From CAYRIH01 sp964424375 (GTDB lineage Bacteria > Patescibacteriota > Kazan-3B-28 > UBA10110): a DNA stretch of 10,624 bases. The position numbers and the translations under genes were made by a program. The stretch is from the NCBI GenBank assembly GCA_964424375.1, contig CAYRIH010000016.1, forward strand, positions 1 to 10,624, written 5' to 3'. Positions 1-6,917 of the stretch are shown here, piece after piece. Under the pieces are notes generated by a model. That model did not search any database and was not told the DNA's origin. It worked only from the letters and a program-made list of their open reading frames with translations. The stretch's first letter is position 1. Each line of letters starts with the position of its first letter.

Positions 1-70
1 ATTTAATATCAGGCCACAGCTTTGTGGCCTCTTGCTCTATCGCTTCTTGTAGTTTTTCTGCAAGAGTCAT
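1..70 (-). CDS. 5' end of an unidentified gene, cut by the window edge
   Basis: A minus-strand ATG at 70 opens a frame that stays open to position 1 (23 codons), beginning MTLAEKLQEAIEQEATKLWP. The peptide is amphipathic and helical in character, with Glu/Lys/Gln-rich turns, like the start of a soluble protein. It lies downstream of the WxL-like gene on the same strand, with 53 bp between them, so it could belong to the same transcript or start a new one. No Shine-Dalgarno sequence is visible. The ELWP/KLWP-type helix resembles the start of some arginyl-tRNA synthetases, but 23 residues are too few to name it. Confidence 0.55.
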   Translation of the reverse strand, partial: MTLAEKLQEAIEQEATKLWPDIK

Positions 71-80
71 ATTAAAAAAT

Positions 81-106
81 AATCTAGATTGTAATTCATC
101 TAGATT
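81..106 (-). terminator. possible weak rho-independent terminator or attenuator
   Basis: A perfect 9-bp inverted repeat (81-89 with 98-106, core TCTAGA) has an 8-nt loop. On the minus strand it is followed by ATTTTTT. It lies just past the stop of the WxL-like gene ending at 124 and just before the ATG at 70. The stem has only two GC pairs, so it would be weak. It could also be a palindromic protein-binding site. Confidence 0.35.
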
Positions 107-123
107 TATTGTAACACTAGTAT

Positions 124-1164
124 TTAGGCCACTGTGAACTGCATAGTTCCATCATAGTCAGCAGGTGTTTGATCTAAGTCTGCTACTACCTGAATTGTGG
201 GTCGGATATTAGTGACATCACCACCTGTGCCGCCAACACTGCGAGTCCCGATAGCTTTAGTAGTATCTAGTGGCCAGATGCCGCTAGTTGTCTCGTCAGT
301 GAGATTGATAAGTCCACTCCAAATGGTATAAGTATCCCCCGTACCGTCGCCGCCGGAGGGGATGCCATCGGTTCGCAATTTTACGTTAGCATCTGGGATG
401 GTATTACTGCCCCCATCATTCAGTGTAACGGTCATGATTACAGTCAAACTCCAACCACCGCCTCCATCTGTAACAACTATTAATTCATCCGTATCAAAGG
501 TAGTTTCTCCTGTTTCGGATGGTTTAATAGATGTGAGAATGACGTCTGTTGTTGGGCCTGTAATCCCTAAAGCAAACGCTGACTCATCGGGAGAAGACAT
601 TCTGGAATCATAGCTTGCTCCGCTTCCGTTGTAGTTCAGGGTATGGACACTATCGGTTGCCGGATCTAGTTCTAGTAAAAGGATGTCATTCGCCGCAAAG
701 TTTATCTGTGATACGCCTACTGCTGTGTAAGAATATTCACCTGTGGCTCCTTTAGTAGGGGTCACACTGCCACTTAAAATAGTTTCTTGTGCCACACAAG
801 AGCTATTCATTCTTCGTAATAGAATAGTAATAGCACGGTTCCCTCCAGCACCATTATGCGTAATATCTACATATACCGTCCAGTCACCAGATAATATCGA
901 TCGCTCAGTCTCCGTTTTGTTCCAACTATGTCCGGTAATAGTTAGGACTTTAGTCGAATTCGATGCTCCCTGTGCTCCTAATGTTTCCTCATCTGTACCT
1001 AGTCCACAAGACGAGCCAGTAGTAGTTATCAGATAAGATATTTCTGCCGCATAAACTTTATTGATATTAAAAACCAGTCCAGAAAACATGTAACCAAGTG
1101 CAATGACCAATACTAAAGCCAAACCAACAATTCTTTTCATCCGGTTATAAAATCTCGTTTTCAT
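124..1164 (-). CDS. secreted WxL-like surface protein (346 aa)
   Basis: The product has an N-terminal basic stretch and a hydrophobic helix (about residues 11-33), then a likely signal peptidase site near VYAA|E at 40, so it is probably exported. Residues 41-200 are Thr/Ser/Gly-rich and beta-like with only two Cys (53, 123). Residues ~205-346 resemble a WxL domain: a GGGWSLTV stretch with W238-x-L240, a second W297-x-L299, and a closing YDGTMQFTVA strand. In Firmicutes, WxL domains bind the cell wall and pair with DUF916-type proteins. The gene directly upstream (16 bp gap) encodes such a protein, which supports the reading. The start is the ATG at 1164, before the signal sequence, with a weak GAAAAG upstream. 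Its base composition looks less AT-rich than its neighbours. The WxL assignment is by motif only; a generic beta-sandwich surface protein is the alternative. Confidence 0.75.
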   Translation of the reverse strand: MKTRFYNRMKRIVGLALVLVIALGYMFSGLVFNINKVYAAEISYLITTTGSSCGLGTDEETLGAQGASNSTKVLTITGHSWNKTETERSILSGDWTVYVDITHNGAGGNRAITILLRRMNSSCVAQETILSGSVTPTKGATGEYSYTAVGVSQINFAANDILLLELDPATDSVHTLNYNGSGASYDSRMSSPDESAFALGITGPTTDVILTSIKPSETGETTFDTDELIVVTDGGGGWSLTVIMTVTLNDGGSNTIPDANVKLRTDGIPSGGDGTGDTYTIWSGLINLTDETTSGIWPLDTTKAIGTRSVGGTGGDVTNIRPTIQVVADLDQTPADYDGTMQFTVA

Positions 1165-1180
1165 GATCTTTTCGGCTAAC

Positions 1181-2773
1181 TTATTTTTTACTCCTAGACT
1201 TTTTTATAGGTGCCTTAAGCTCTATACCAACCTTCAGCTTAAAGGATTTCTTTAAGTTGTTGTATTTTGCAATTTCTGCCCATTTCATGCCAGTAAACTT
1301 TTCTACATCTTTTTTGGTGTCGCCTTTTTCGATAATGATAATGTCAGATTCTGGTTTCGATATAGTTGGCTTCTTGGTAATAATAGGGGCAATTAACTCT
1401 TGACCAGCTCGTAGGCGGAAAGAAGGTTTTAGTTTATTCAGGGTTGCAATTTCTGACCATTTCATGCCAGTAAACTTTTCTACATCTTTTTTGGTGTCGC
1501 CTTTTTCGATAATGATAATGTCAGATTCTGGTCTTGATATGGGTGGACGTTTTATAAATAACTTAACCAAAGGTTTCCAAATAAAGCCTAAGAAATGAGG
1601 AGTATCAATATCTATCTTGCTGCCTCTGGCATCAGGAATATAAAGTATTTTTATACCATACAAACTATATGGGGGTTTGATATTGTTTAATTTTGCCACC
1701 ATCTTCCACGACACCCCAAAATCGTGGGATATATTCATTAAATGATCATCTTTCTTCACTTTATATTTTGCTACCGGCCGACGGGCGAGATTGCTTAATC
1801 GTTTCCAATTAATAAATTGCCAGATAAACCAAATTAAGAATAGTAGACCAACAATTACAGCTATCTGGGTATAAGGAACAAAGAAAGTCACCATCCAAAC
1901 AGTAACTGGTTCAACTTCGGGGATTATTACACTAGAGTTAGGATTTACTTTTTTGTATGTATCTTCAATGGTAAATATTGCCAAGTAGGGACCAAATAAA
2001 GGTTTATTTTTACCCGGCCAAGGGAAAGTTTTGGTGACTGTTTTATTAGGAAAGATTTGTCCCAACACAATGCCTTGCTGTTCATCATAAAGCCCAAAAA
2101 TGTTATAAATCTTACCTTCAGTAATAGTTAAATTAGCTCTAACATTACCTTTGTTTTCAAAGATAAATTTAAACATCATCTTATCTGCTCTACCGAAAAA
2201 ATATCGTTTTTTGATATTTAGATCACGGATGATGTCGCCAGCTACTGTTAAATACATGCGGGCGCCGACTCGCGTGGTTATACCAATACTTGTTCCGCCA
2301 GATTTAATAACATGTTCTGGTTCAGCGGCAGTTTCATATACAGCTAATCCACCAATATGATCACCGACCTCGGCATTTTTTGGCACAATAATTGTAAAAG
2401 AGACTACTTTAGATGAATTAGGCTCTAGTTCAAAATCTGTTTCGGCTAATTCAATCCAAGTGCCGATATCTTTATTTTTAGTTTTATCACCTACCAAAGC
2501 AAAAGCGCCATCAGTTAGCAGAAATGCGTCAACTCCCTGGAGTTTTGCAAATACAGCTGTATCTTTAGTGTTAGTAACTCGGACTGTATCATTAATGACT
2601 TCACCAGGGTCAACTTCATATAAAAACCAACCACCCCTATTTGGATATTGCTTATTATTATGGGGCATTACTCCTATTCCTCCAGCTGACAACGCTAAAA
2701 CACCGTTGGGTAGTAAGAATAGAACAACTAGTATAAATGCTGAAATGATGCGATGAATTTTTGATACCCCCAT
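1181..2773 (-). CDS. DUF916/WxL-interacting-protein-like membrane protein with three C-terminal LysM domains (530 aa)
   Basis: Residues 1-29 form a signal sequence. Residues ~30-170 look like DUF916 (the peptidoglycan-binding domain of WxL-interacting proteins): DPGEVINDTVRVTN, a W-I-x-L segment, an LEPNSSKVVSFTI strand, and VPKNAEVGDHIGGLAVYE. Residues ~180-285 are a second beta domain, in the position DUF3324 occupies in Firmicute homologues. A transmembrane helix follows at ~297-320, then basic residues (WKRLSNLARR). The C-terminal half holds three LysM-like modules at ~335-380, ~418-463 and ~478-522; the last two are nearly identical. Firmicute members usually end with a short tail after the helix, so the LysM extension is unusual. 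With one signal sequence and one stop helix, the LysM part would face the cytoplasm. The gene sits between a GT-C-like gene (8 bp upstream) and a WxL-like gene (16 bp downstream), probably in one operon. Confidence 0.85.
   Translation of the reverse strand: MGVSKIHRIISAFILVVLFLLPNGVLALSAGGIGVMPHNNKQYPNRGGWFLYEVDPGEVINDTVRVTNTKDTAVFAKLQGVDAFLLTDGAFALVGDKTKNKDIGTWIELAETDFELEPNSSKVVSFTIIVPKNAEVGDHIGGLAVYETAAEPEHVIKSGGTSIGITTRVGARMYLTVAGDIIRDLNIKKRYFFGRADKMMFKFIFENKGNVRANLTITEGKIYNIFGLYDEQQGIVLGQIFPNKTVTKTFPWPGKNKPLFGPYLAIFTIEDTYKKVNPNSSVIIPEVEPVTVWMVTFFVPYTQIAVIVGLLFLIWFIWQFINWKRLSNLARRPVAKYKVKKDDHLMNISHDFGVSWKMVAKLNNIKPPYSLYGIKILYIPDARGSKIDIDTPHFLGFIWKPLVKLFIKRPPISRPESDIIIIEKGDTKKDVEKFTGMKWSEIATLNKLKPSFRLRAGQELIAPIITKKPTISKPESDIIIIEKGDTKKDVEKFTGMKWAEIAKYNNLKKSFKLKVGIELKAPIKKSRSKK
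1267..1355. repeat. direct repeat copy 1 (encodes part of the third LysM domain)
   Basis: This 89-bp segment matches 1444-1532 with a single mismatch (C at 1279, A at 1456). The offset is exactly 177 bp (59 codons), so the frame is preserved. It encodes the ESDIIIIEKGDTKKDVEKF part of LysM 3. Near-identity at the DNA level, beyond what protein conservation requires, points to recent duplication or gene conversion. Confidence 0.95.
1444..1532. repeat. direct repeat copy 2 (encodes part of the second LysM domain)
   Basis: This is the partner of 1267-1355. The one base difference changes Ala to Ser after the shared GMKW. Sequence outside the 89 bp diverges, although both modules keep the LysM pattern. 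Confidence 0.95.
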
Positions 2774-2781
2774 AGTGATTA

Positions 2782-4296
2782 TTATACCTTAGTATAAACG
2801 ACTGCGAAATTATCTCGGTAGATTTCCTGCCATGAATCTTGTCCAGATAGTGCCCACTCTAATGGTTGGCGGGGACGAACGATCATCCAATCAACGCCAT
2901 ATTTTTCTTCCAACATTTCAATCGAGCCAGGGTTGGCGCCATTAGCATACTGGCTGTCAAAGAAAACAAATTTATTGTCAGTTTGCCAGAAAGGCATGCG
3001 CCCATCTACAAACACTTTCTGCTCTGGATATTGCCATATTAGAAATCCCCCATGACTATAAATATTAAACATCTTCTGACCGATTTTGTCTGGGTTATTT
3101 TTAAGCCAATTAACTGCATCAATCGGATACCCTCCTGCTCGAAAGTTTGTCTCTAGATTTAATGTTTTGGGCACGATATCGATTACTCGCTGGGCTACTA
3201 TTATGCCAATAATTACTGCAGCTCCAATTAGTACTAATCTGTTGCGGGCGATTCTGTCAAATACTAAGGAAGTGTGATCTTGGATAATTTCAGCCAAAAA
3301 TCCCGCACTCATAATCATAAAGAAAGGCATATTACGCCAATAGATAAACGAGAGATATAAAAATACCCCAGTAATTATCCAGCGGGTTGGTTCTATTTTA
3401 CGATAAGTGAACAGCAGCACGATAATAAATAGTGCTACATAGATGAAGAAATTATAGCTAATAGGGTTGGCAGATGTTACCTGCTGCCATTCACTGATAT
3501 TGCTGATAGAAAATGGGTTAATAAATAATTTATAAAAGTCCAGATGTAACCCCCAGCCATAAGGGTTAATTAAGGTAGCAGCTCCAGAGATTAAACCAAT
3601 AATGAATAAGTGTTTTAACTGGAACCAGTTTAGACTTTTCTCTGATATTTTTAGTTTTTTATATATATTGGGCCACCAATGATTGAATAAAAATTTCCCT
3701 GATTCCATAAGAAAAAACAGAGCTAGGATTATTAAGCCGATAATAAATCCACCGTGCAGATTTGCCCAGGCTAGAAATATTGCCGGCAGCCACCACAAGT
3801 ATGACAATTCGTTTCTGCGATAGCGATATAATATCCACAAAATCAATGCCATTCCCAATAGGGTTATGACCTGCATTCTCACTCCCAGAATGGGTAGGGC
3901 TGCCAACAGTGCAATTAAAGCGGCTATAATCTTGTATTTCAGTTCAACTTTGGTGATAGAAGCGGCTAATAGAAAGGTAAATCCAATAAGAATAGCAAAA
4001 ACACTAATCAAGGTTAGTGCTCCTAAATATTGATAGACAAATGCCACAATTCCATCTGCCAGCCATTCATGATTTACCCAAGGCCAGTCCGGCAGGGTAT
4101 AAGCATAAGAATCAAACCGAGGTACTTTTAAATTTTTTAATAGATCAAGACCGGAGCGCAGGTGCCAGCCAAAATCTGGGTCCAACAGAGGACGAGCTCC
4201 GATGATAAAAAGAAACAGTAGCAGAAGTCGTTCTAACCAACTTGTCTTGGCAAGTATTGAAAATATACTATTTTTTGAGGTATTTCGCTTCATCAT
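2782..4296 (-). CDS. GT-C-like polytopic membrane protein, putative glycosyltransferase (504 aa)
   Basis: A basic N-terminus is followed by many hydrophobic helices up to about residue 375, then a soluble C-terminal domain (~400-504). The first external loop carries LLDPDFGWHLRSG (38-49) and WPWVNHEWLAD (71-81). This acidic D-x-D-F-x-W-H pattern is typical of uncharacterised GT-C-fold membrane proteins related to the dolichyl-phosphate-mannose mannosyltransferase superfamily. The C-terminal part has SHGGFLIW (414-421) and VFVDGRMPFW (428-437), which usually accompany that loop in this group. The protein would sit in the cytoplasmic membrane with its catalytic loop outside and use a lipid-linked sugar; donor and acceptor are unknown. 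It is the first gene of the group with the DUF916 and WxL-like genes, 8 bp from the next. Two ATGs (4296 and 4293) are possible starts. Family-level call only; no enzymatic role is demonstrated. Confidence 0.8.
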   Translation of the reverse strand: MMKRNTSKNSIFSILAKTSWLERLLLLFLFIIGARPLLDPDFGWHLRSGLDLLKNLKVPRFDSYAYTLPDWPWVNHEWLADGIVAFVYQYLGALTLISVFAILIGFTFLLAASITKVELKYKIIAALIALLAALPILGVRMQVITLLGMALILWILYRYRRNELSYLWWLPAIFLAWANLHGGFIIGLIILALFFLMESGKFLFNHWWPNIYKKLKISEKSLNWFQLKHLFIIGLISGAATLINPYGWGLHLDFYKLFINPFSISNISEWQQVTSANPISYNFFIYVALFIIVLLFTYRKIEPTRWIITGVFLYLSFIYWRNMPFFMIMSAGFLAEIIQDHTSLVFDRIARNRLVLIGAAVIIGIIVAQRVIDIVPKTLNLETNFRAGGYPIDAVNWLKNNPDKIGQKMFNIYSHGGFLIWQYPEQKVFVDGRMPFWQTDNKFVFFDSQYANGANPGSIEMLEEKYGVDWMIVRPRQPLEWALSGQDSWQEIYRDNFAVVYTKV

Positions 4297-4323
4297 CTAT
4301 GTATAGTGTATAACAAAACTAAC

Positions 4324-4354
4324 AAAAAAGAGCTTCAGTAGAAAGAGCTCTCTT
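4324..4354 (-). terminator. rho-independent terminator after the small WxL-like gene
   Basis: On the minus strand AGAGCT (4346-4351) pairs with AGCTCT (4329-4334). The stem can extend to 9 bp with one G-U pair, with an 11-nt loop, and is followed by a run of six T. It starts about 20 bp past the stop of the gene ending at 4374. It separates that gene from the GT-C/DUF916/WxL group, which begins at 4296. Confidence 0.7.
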
Positions 4355-4373
4355 ATATCTTATATTTTAGTAT

Positions 4374-5009
4374 TTAGATAATAGTAAAACGAAAGTTAGT
4401 AGTATAGTCAGTAGCTGTAGCACTTATGGGAATAGTGTAGTTGAATACAAGATTAAAAACATTATACGAACCAGCGCCGTTATCGGGATGGCTATTGTTG
4501 GAAGTGGCTAAGGTAAGCGGGTTACCACTAGTAATGCCGATAAAGTTAGCATTAGCACCCTTATTAACACCGGCATTATTACCTGTATTGTTTTCTACAA
4601 TCATAACTGCCGGAGCCCAGCTCATAATATCAGTAGGATTAATAGCCATCTGTATAGTGGCTGAAGCTGCTATCCAATTGGTGTTGAAAAAGCCAGTTAC
4701 ATCCCATCCAGCCAAACTGCCTCGAGTATCAGAAAGAGTGACGGGATCGCCAGTAGCGACATTAGCAATAGTAGTCTGTCCTATTGAACCATCATTGAAG
4801 TTTAACTGAGCGGGAGAAGTAATAGCCAAAGCACCAGTAGTCACATTCTGGGCAACATTGGTATCAGCATCAGTTAAAGCATCACTTATTTGAATAGTAG
4901 CTATGGACATAATTCCAACTGTAAACATTACTGTCCCTAAAATCATTAACTGACGACTCGTTTCTGCTCGTTTCTGTAATAGTTTTTGTATTTTGTTTAT
5001 TTTCCCCAT
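4374..5009 (-). CDS. small WxL-domain-like surface protein (211 aa)
   Basis: The N-terminus is strongly basic (KINKIQKLLQKR), followed by a hydrophobic helix at ~20-40 that is either a membrane anchor or a long signal peptide. The rest (~45-211) follows the WxL-domain plan: LNFNDGSIG, then LSDTRGSLAGWDVTG (92-106) with the Trp in the D-x-R-G...GW context typical of the proximal motif, a second Trp at 112, and a closing Tyr-rich region (SYNVFNLVFNYTIPISATAT) ending YTTNFRFTI. The proximal Trp is followed by D-V rather than x-L, so it is a divergent member. There are no Cys residues. It is probably exported and bound to the cell wall or to the DUF916-like protein encoded 1.6 kb downstream. It has its own promoter (5040-5068) and terminator (4324-4354), so it may be expressed at a different level from the downstream group. 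The ATG at 5009 has no clear Shine-Dalgarno sequence. Confidence 0.78.
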   Translation of the reverse strand: MGKINKIQKLLQKRAETSRQLMILGTVMFTVGIMSIATIQISDALTDADTNVAQNVTTGALAITSPAQLNFNDGSIGQTTIANVATGDPVTLSDTRGSLAGWDVTGFFNTNWIAASATIQMAINPTDIMSWAPAVMIVENNTGNNAGVNKGANANFIGITSGNPLTLATSNNSHPDNGAGSYNVFNLVFNYTIPISATATDYTTNFRFTII

Positions 5010-5039
5010 CTTTGAGAAGCTAATTTATTAATTATTTTA

Positions 5040-5068
5040 AGTATATCATATATCTATACTATTGTCAA
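5040..5068 (-). promoter_or_regulatory. sigma70-type promoter for the small WxL-like gene
   Basis: On the minus strand there is a perfect -35 TTGACA (5063-5068), a 17-bp spacer, and a -10 TATACT (5040-5045; five of six consensus bases). Transcription would begin near 5033, giving a leader of about 24 nt before the ATG at 5009. This is the clearest promoter in the window. A second copy of the -35 box lies at 5141-5146 in the tandem duplication, but no good -10 follows it at 17 bp. Confidence 0.8.
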
Positions 5069-5213
5069 GTCTATTTAAAAAAGAGATTAACATAAACATT
5101 ATGAAATATATCCATTATTTAGTCAATATCTCAACACTATTGTCAAGTCTATTTAAAAAATAGATTAACATAAATATTGTGAAATATATCCATTATTTAG
5201 TCAATATTTCAAC
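5058..5213. repeat. 78-bp tandem duplication over the proS 3' end
   Basis: Positions 5058-5135 and 5136-5213 are adjacent direct copies differing at four of 78 positions. The right copy includes the last six sense codons and stop of proS (5193-5213). The left copy repeats those codons, still reading VEIL-TK-stop, outside the gene. Each copy carries the TTGACA that serves as the -35 box of the next gene. The left copy ends between that -35 and its -10. Confidence 0.95.
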
Positions 5214-6452
5214 TACTTTGTCTAGCGGAATTTTTACAGCGGTTTTTTTACTGCGTTCTTTAAGTTCTACACTTTTTTCTTTAAGAGTTTTTTCACTGAT
5301 GGTTAATCGATATGGTATACCTAAAAGATCGGCATCAGCGAATTTTTCTCCAGGACTGACATCTCTATCGTCATAAAACACCTCAATTTTTGCCTTTAAT
5401 AGCTGTTTATATATCTTGTCGGCCTCTGTTTTCTTATCGATATCTAAAAGATGGATTCGATAAGGAGCAATATTCTCTGGCCAAATTATTCCATTACTAT
5501 CATGACTAGCTTCTATGACAGAGGCTAACAATCTTTCTAAACCAATGCCGTAACTTCCCATAATCACTGGCTTTTCTTTGTTATCTTTATCTTTATACAT
5601 AAGTTTTTGCGGGATACTATATTTAGTGCCCAGTTTGAAAATGTTTCCCACTTCGATTCCACGCTTAAATTCAATTTTAGTGCTGCTGCACTTAGGACAT
5701 TTTATATTTTTCTCACTCTTAGCATCTTTTTCCTTATCTATGCCCAGTACCTCGGCGTTAACAGCATATTTACAATCTTTACAAATAATAATTTTATCTT
5801 CTCCGCTATCTGCCATCATCATAAATTCGTGGGCTTCAGATCCACCCATAGCTCCCACATCTGACTCGATCACTACTGTTTTTACACCAACTCGTTTAAA
5901 TATCTTATTGTAGGCTTTAATAAATTTTTGATAAATTTTATCTAAACTTTCTTCATCCTTGTCAAAAGAATATGCATCTTGCATAGTGAATTCCTTGGTT
6001 CTAAGTAATCCACCTCTGGCTCTGGCCTCATCTCTGACTTTAGTTTGAATTTGACCAACTAATTTAGGTAAATCTTTATAAGAAGAAATTATAGGTTTAG
6101 CTGCATCGGTGACTACTTCTTCATGGGTCATGGCTAAAACAAAATCTTCGTCAAAACGGTTTTTAATTTTCCATAATTCCGGCCCGACTTCGTAAAAACG
6201 CTTGGTTTCTTTCCAAACCCTGGCTGGATGAACTACTGGCATAATCATATCCTCTACGCCAATGGCATTTAATTCCTCTACTATAATATTGTAGATTTTA
6301 CGATATACTTTGAACCCTAATGGTAAAAGTGAATAGAAGCCGGCTCCTAGGGGATGAATAAAACTACCGCGCAAAAGCAGTTTGTGCGAGATGGTTTCAA
6401 CATCTTTAGGGGCTTGCTTGCTGGTTTTAATAAAACTTTCCGAGTATTTCAT
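5193..6452 (-). CDS. proS: prolyl-tRNA synthetase, short bacterial type without the INS editing domain
   Basis: ProS charges tRNA-Pro with proline using ATP in the cytoplasm. Class II motifs are visible (numbering from the ATG at 6452): motif 1 around 31-71 (HPLGAGFYSLLPLG, ending IMPVVHPARVW), the TxE loop AMTHEEVVT, motif 2 at ~137-164 (VRDEARARGGLLR, then KEFTMQDAYSFD), and motif 3 at ~299-315 (GSYGIGLERLLASVIEA). A C-terminal anticodon-binding domain fills ~325-419 (YDDRDVSPGEKFADAD). Canonical bacterial ProS is about 570 aa, with an editing insertion between motifs 2 and 3. Here only about 50 residues sit in that place, carrying CKDC and CPKC pairs (C224, C227, C252, C255) like a small zinc ribbon. 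I chose the ATG at 6452 because family members begin M-x-Y/S-x, as MKYSESFIKTSKQAPKD does. A GTG at 6467 would add five residues but has no ribosome binding site. Confidence 0.96.
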   Translation of the reverse strand: MKYSESFIKTSKQAPKDVETISHKLLLRGSFIHPLGAGFYSLLPLGFKVYRKIYNIIVEELNAIGVEDMIMPVVHPARVWKETKRFYEVGPELWKIKNRFDEDFVLAMTHEEVVTDAAKPIISSYKDLPKLVGQIQTKVRDEARARGGLLRTKEFTMQDAYSFDKDEESLDKIYQKFIKAYNKIFKRVGVKTVVIESDVGAMGGSEAHEFMMMADSGEDKIIICKDCKYAVNAEVLGIDKEKDAKSEKNIKCPKCSSTKIEFKRGIEVGNIFKLGTKYSIPQKLMYKDKDNKEKPVIMGSYGIGLERLLASVIEASHDSNGIIWPENIAPYRIHLLDIDKKTEADKIYKQLLKAKIEVFYDDRDVSPGEKFADADLLGIPYRLTISEKTLKEKSVELKERSKKTAVKIPLDKVVEILTK

Positions 6453-6514
6453 CCCGTTAGAGCCCACGATAGTTAAGTCTTTTATTTTCCATATTCATTG
6501 TTATGTTTTGATTG

Positions 6515-6543
6515 TTTATAAATATAGTTAATTTTATTATTAA
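6515..6543 (-). promoter_or_regulatory. possible promoter for proS
   Basis: On the minus strand TTAATA (6538-6543) and TATAAA (6515-6520) are separated by 17 bp, matching the -35 and -10 consensus at four and five of six positions. The leader to the ATG at 6452 would be about 56 nt. In sequence this AT-rich such a match can arise by chance. Confidence 0.25.
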
Positions 6544-6550
6544 GGCTGTA

Positions 6551-6582
6551 ACGAGATTCATAGTTAAATCATAACATCTCGT
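6551..6582. repeat. imperfect palindrome upstream of proS
   Basis: ACGAGAT (6551-6557) and ATCTCGT (6576-6582) form a perfect 7-bp inverted repeat. The 18-nt interior can add a short GTTA/TAAC stem on the minus strand. It lies about 100 bp upstream of the proS start. No T-box consensus (AGGGTGG-type) follows it, so a T-box riboswitch is not supported; a dispersed repeat remnant or cruciform is more likely. Confidence 0.5.
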
Positions 6583-6652
6583 CGGGATGGACTCCACTTC
6601 ATTTTTGTTGTTACTTCTCCCCAAAATATAAACAGTCATTTTATTTTTTCTT

Positions 6653-6780
6653 CCTGTCATTTTGGCTTGCCTGCCCGTTCCGTAGTTCTGTTGTATAGCA
6701 GAACGAAGGAGGGTCCAGAATCTAGTATTTAGAATATTATAATAAGATTCTGGAGTCGCTCTGTTCCCCAGAATGACAAG
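6653..6780. repeat. palindromic dispersed-repeat element (REP/MITE-like)
   Basis: Outer arms TGTCATTTTGG (6655-6665) and CCAGAATGACA (6768-6778) are inverted with one mismatch. Nested inside are GTTCTG/CAGAAC (6685-6690 with 6699-6704) and CCAGAATCT/AGATTCTGG (6715-6723 with 6745-6753). The TGTCATTCTGG...CCAGAATGACA arrangement is typical of small non-coding palindromic repeats scattered through many bacterial genomes. No transposase is present, so it would have to move in trans if at all. It occupies the 6468-6904 stretch, in which I see no gene. Confidence 0.7.
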
Positions 6781-6783
6781 AGA

Positions 6784-6816
6784 TTGTCATTCCCATGGAT
6801 CCACCAGTTGGCAGAT
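6784..6816. repeat. degenerate second palindromic repeat fragment
   Basis: It starts TTGTCATTCCCATGGATCC and ends with the near-palindrome ATCCACCAGTTGGCAGAT (6799-6816). The two mismatched pairs would be restored if two A bases (6803 and 6813) were G, giving a perfect 9-bp palindrome. It shares the TTGTCAT...GATCC layout with the repeat at 8981-9053, suggesting a related, decayed family member. Confidence 0.5.
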
Positions 6817-6904
6817 GTTAAAAATCAGCTCCTAGGTATAAAATCTTGTAAATAAAGTGGATTTTCTGTAATTTGTATATAGTAAACACCTTGAAAATCT
6901 GTTT

Positions 6905-6911
6905 GGAGGAG
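6905..6911 (+). promoter_or_regulatory. strong Shine-Dalgarno site for the small frameshifted gene
   Basis: GGAGGAG ends 6-8 nt before the ATG at 6918, an ideal distance. It is the best ribosome binding site in a window where most genes have none, and it is the main reason for calling a gene here. A TATAGT (6878-6883) upstream could be a -10 box, but no matching -35 is visible. Confidence 0.7.
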
Positions 6912-6917
6912 ATGGCA

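Noticed and set aside
362..1036. Two plus-strand frames opposite the 346-aa surface protein
   Set aside because: These are shadows of a low-complexity Thr/Gly/Ser gene on the minus strand. The minus frame has a signal peptide and the family motifs.
5058..5213. CRISPR-like repeat pair
   Set aside because: There are only two adjacent 78-bp copies without spacers and no cas genes. It is a tandem duplication that includes coding sequence.
6453..6600. T-box riboswitch or proline-responsive leader before proS
   Set aside because: There is a hairpin at 6551-6582, but no T-box consensus, specifier-loop layout or terminator precedes the start.
6457..6660. 67-aa minus-strand open frame upstream of and overlapping the proS start
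   Set aside because: It overlaps the proS start and an AT-rich, hairpin-bearing spacer. It has no ribosome binding site and no protein-like pattern.
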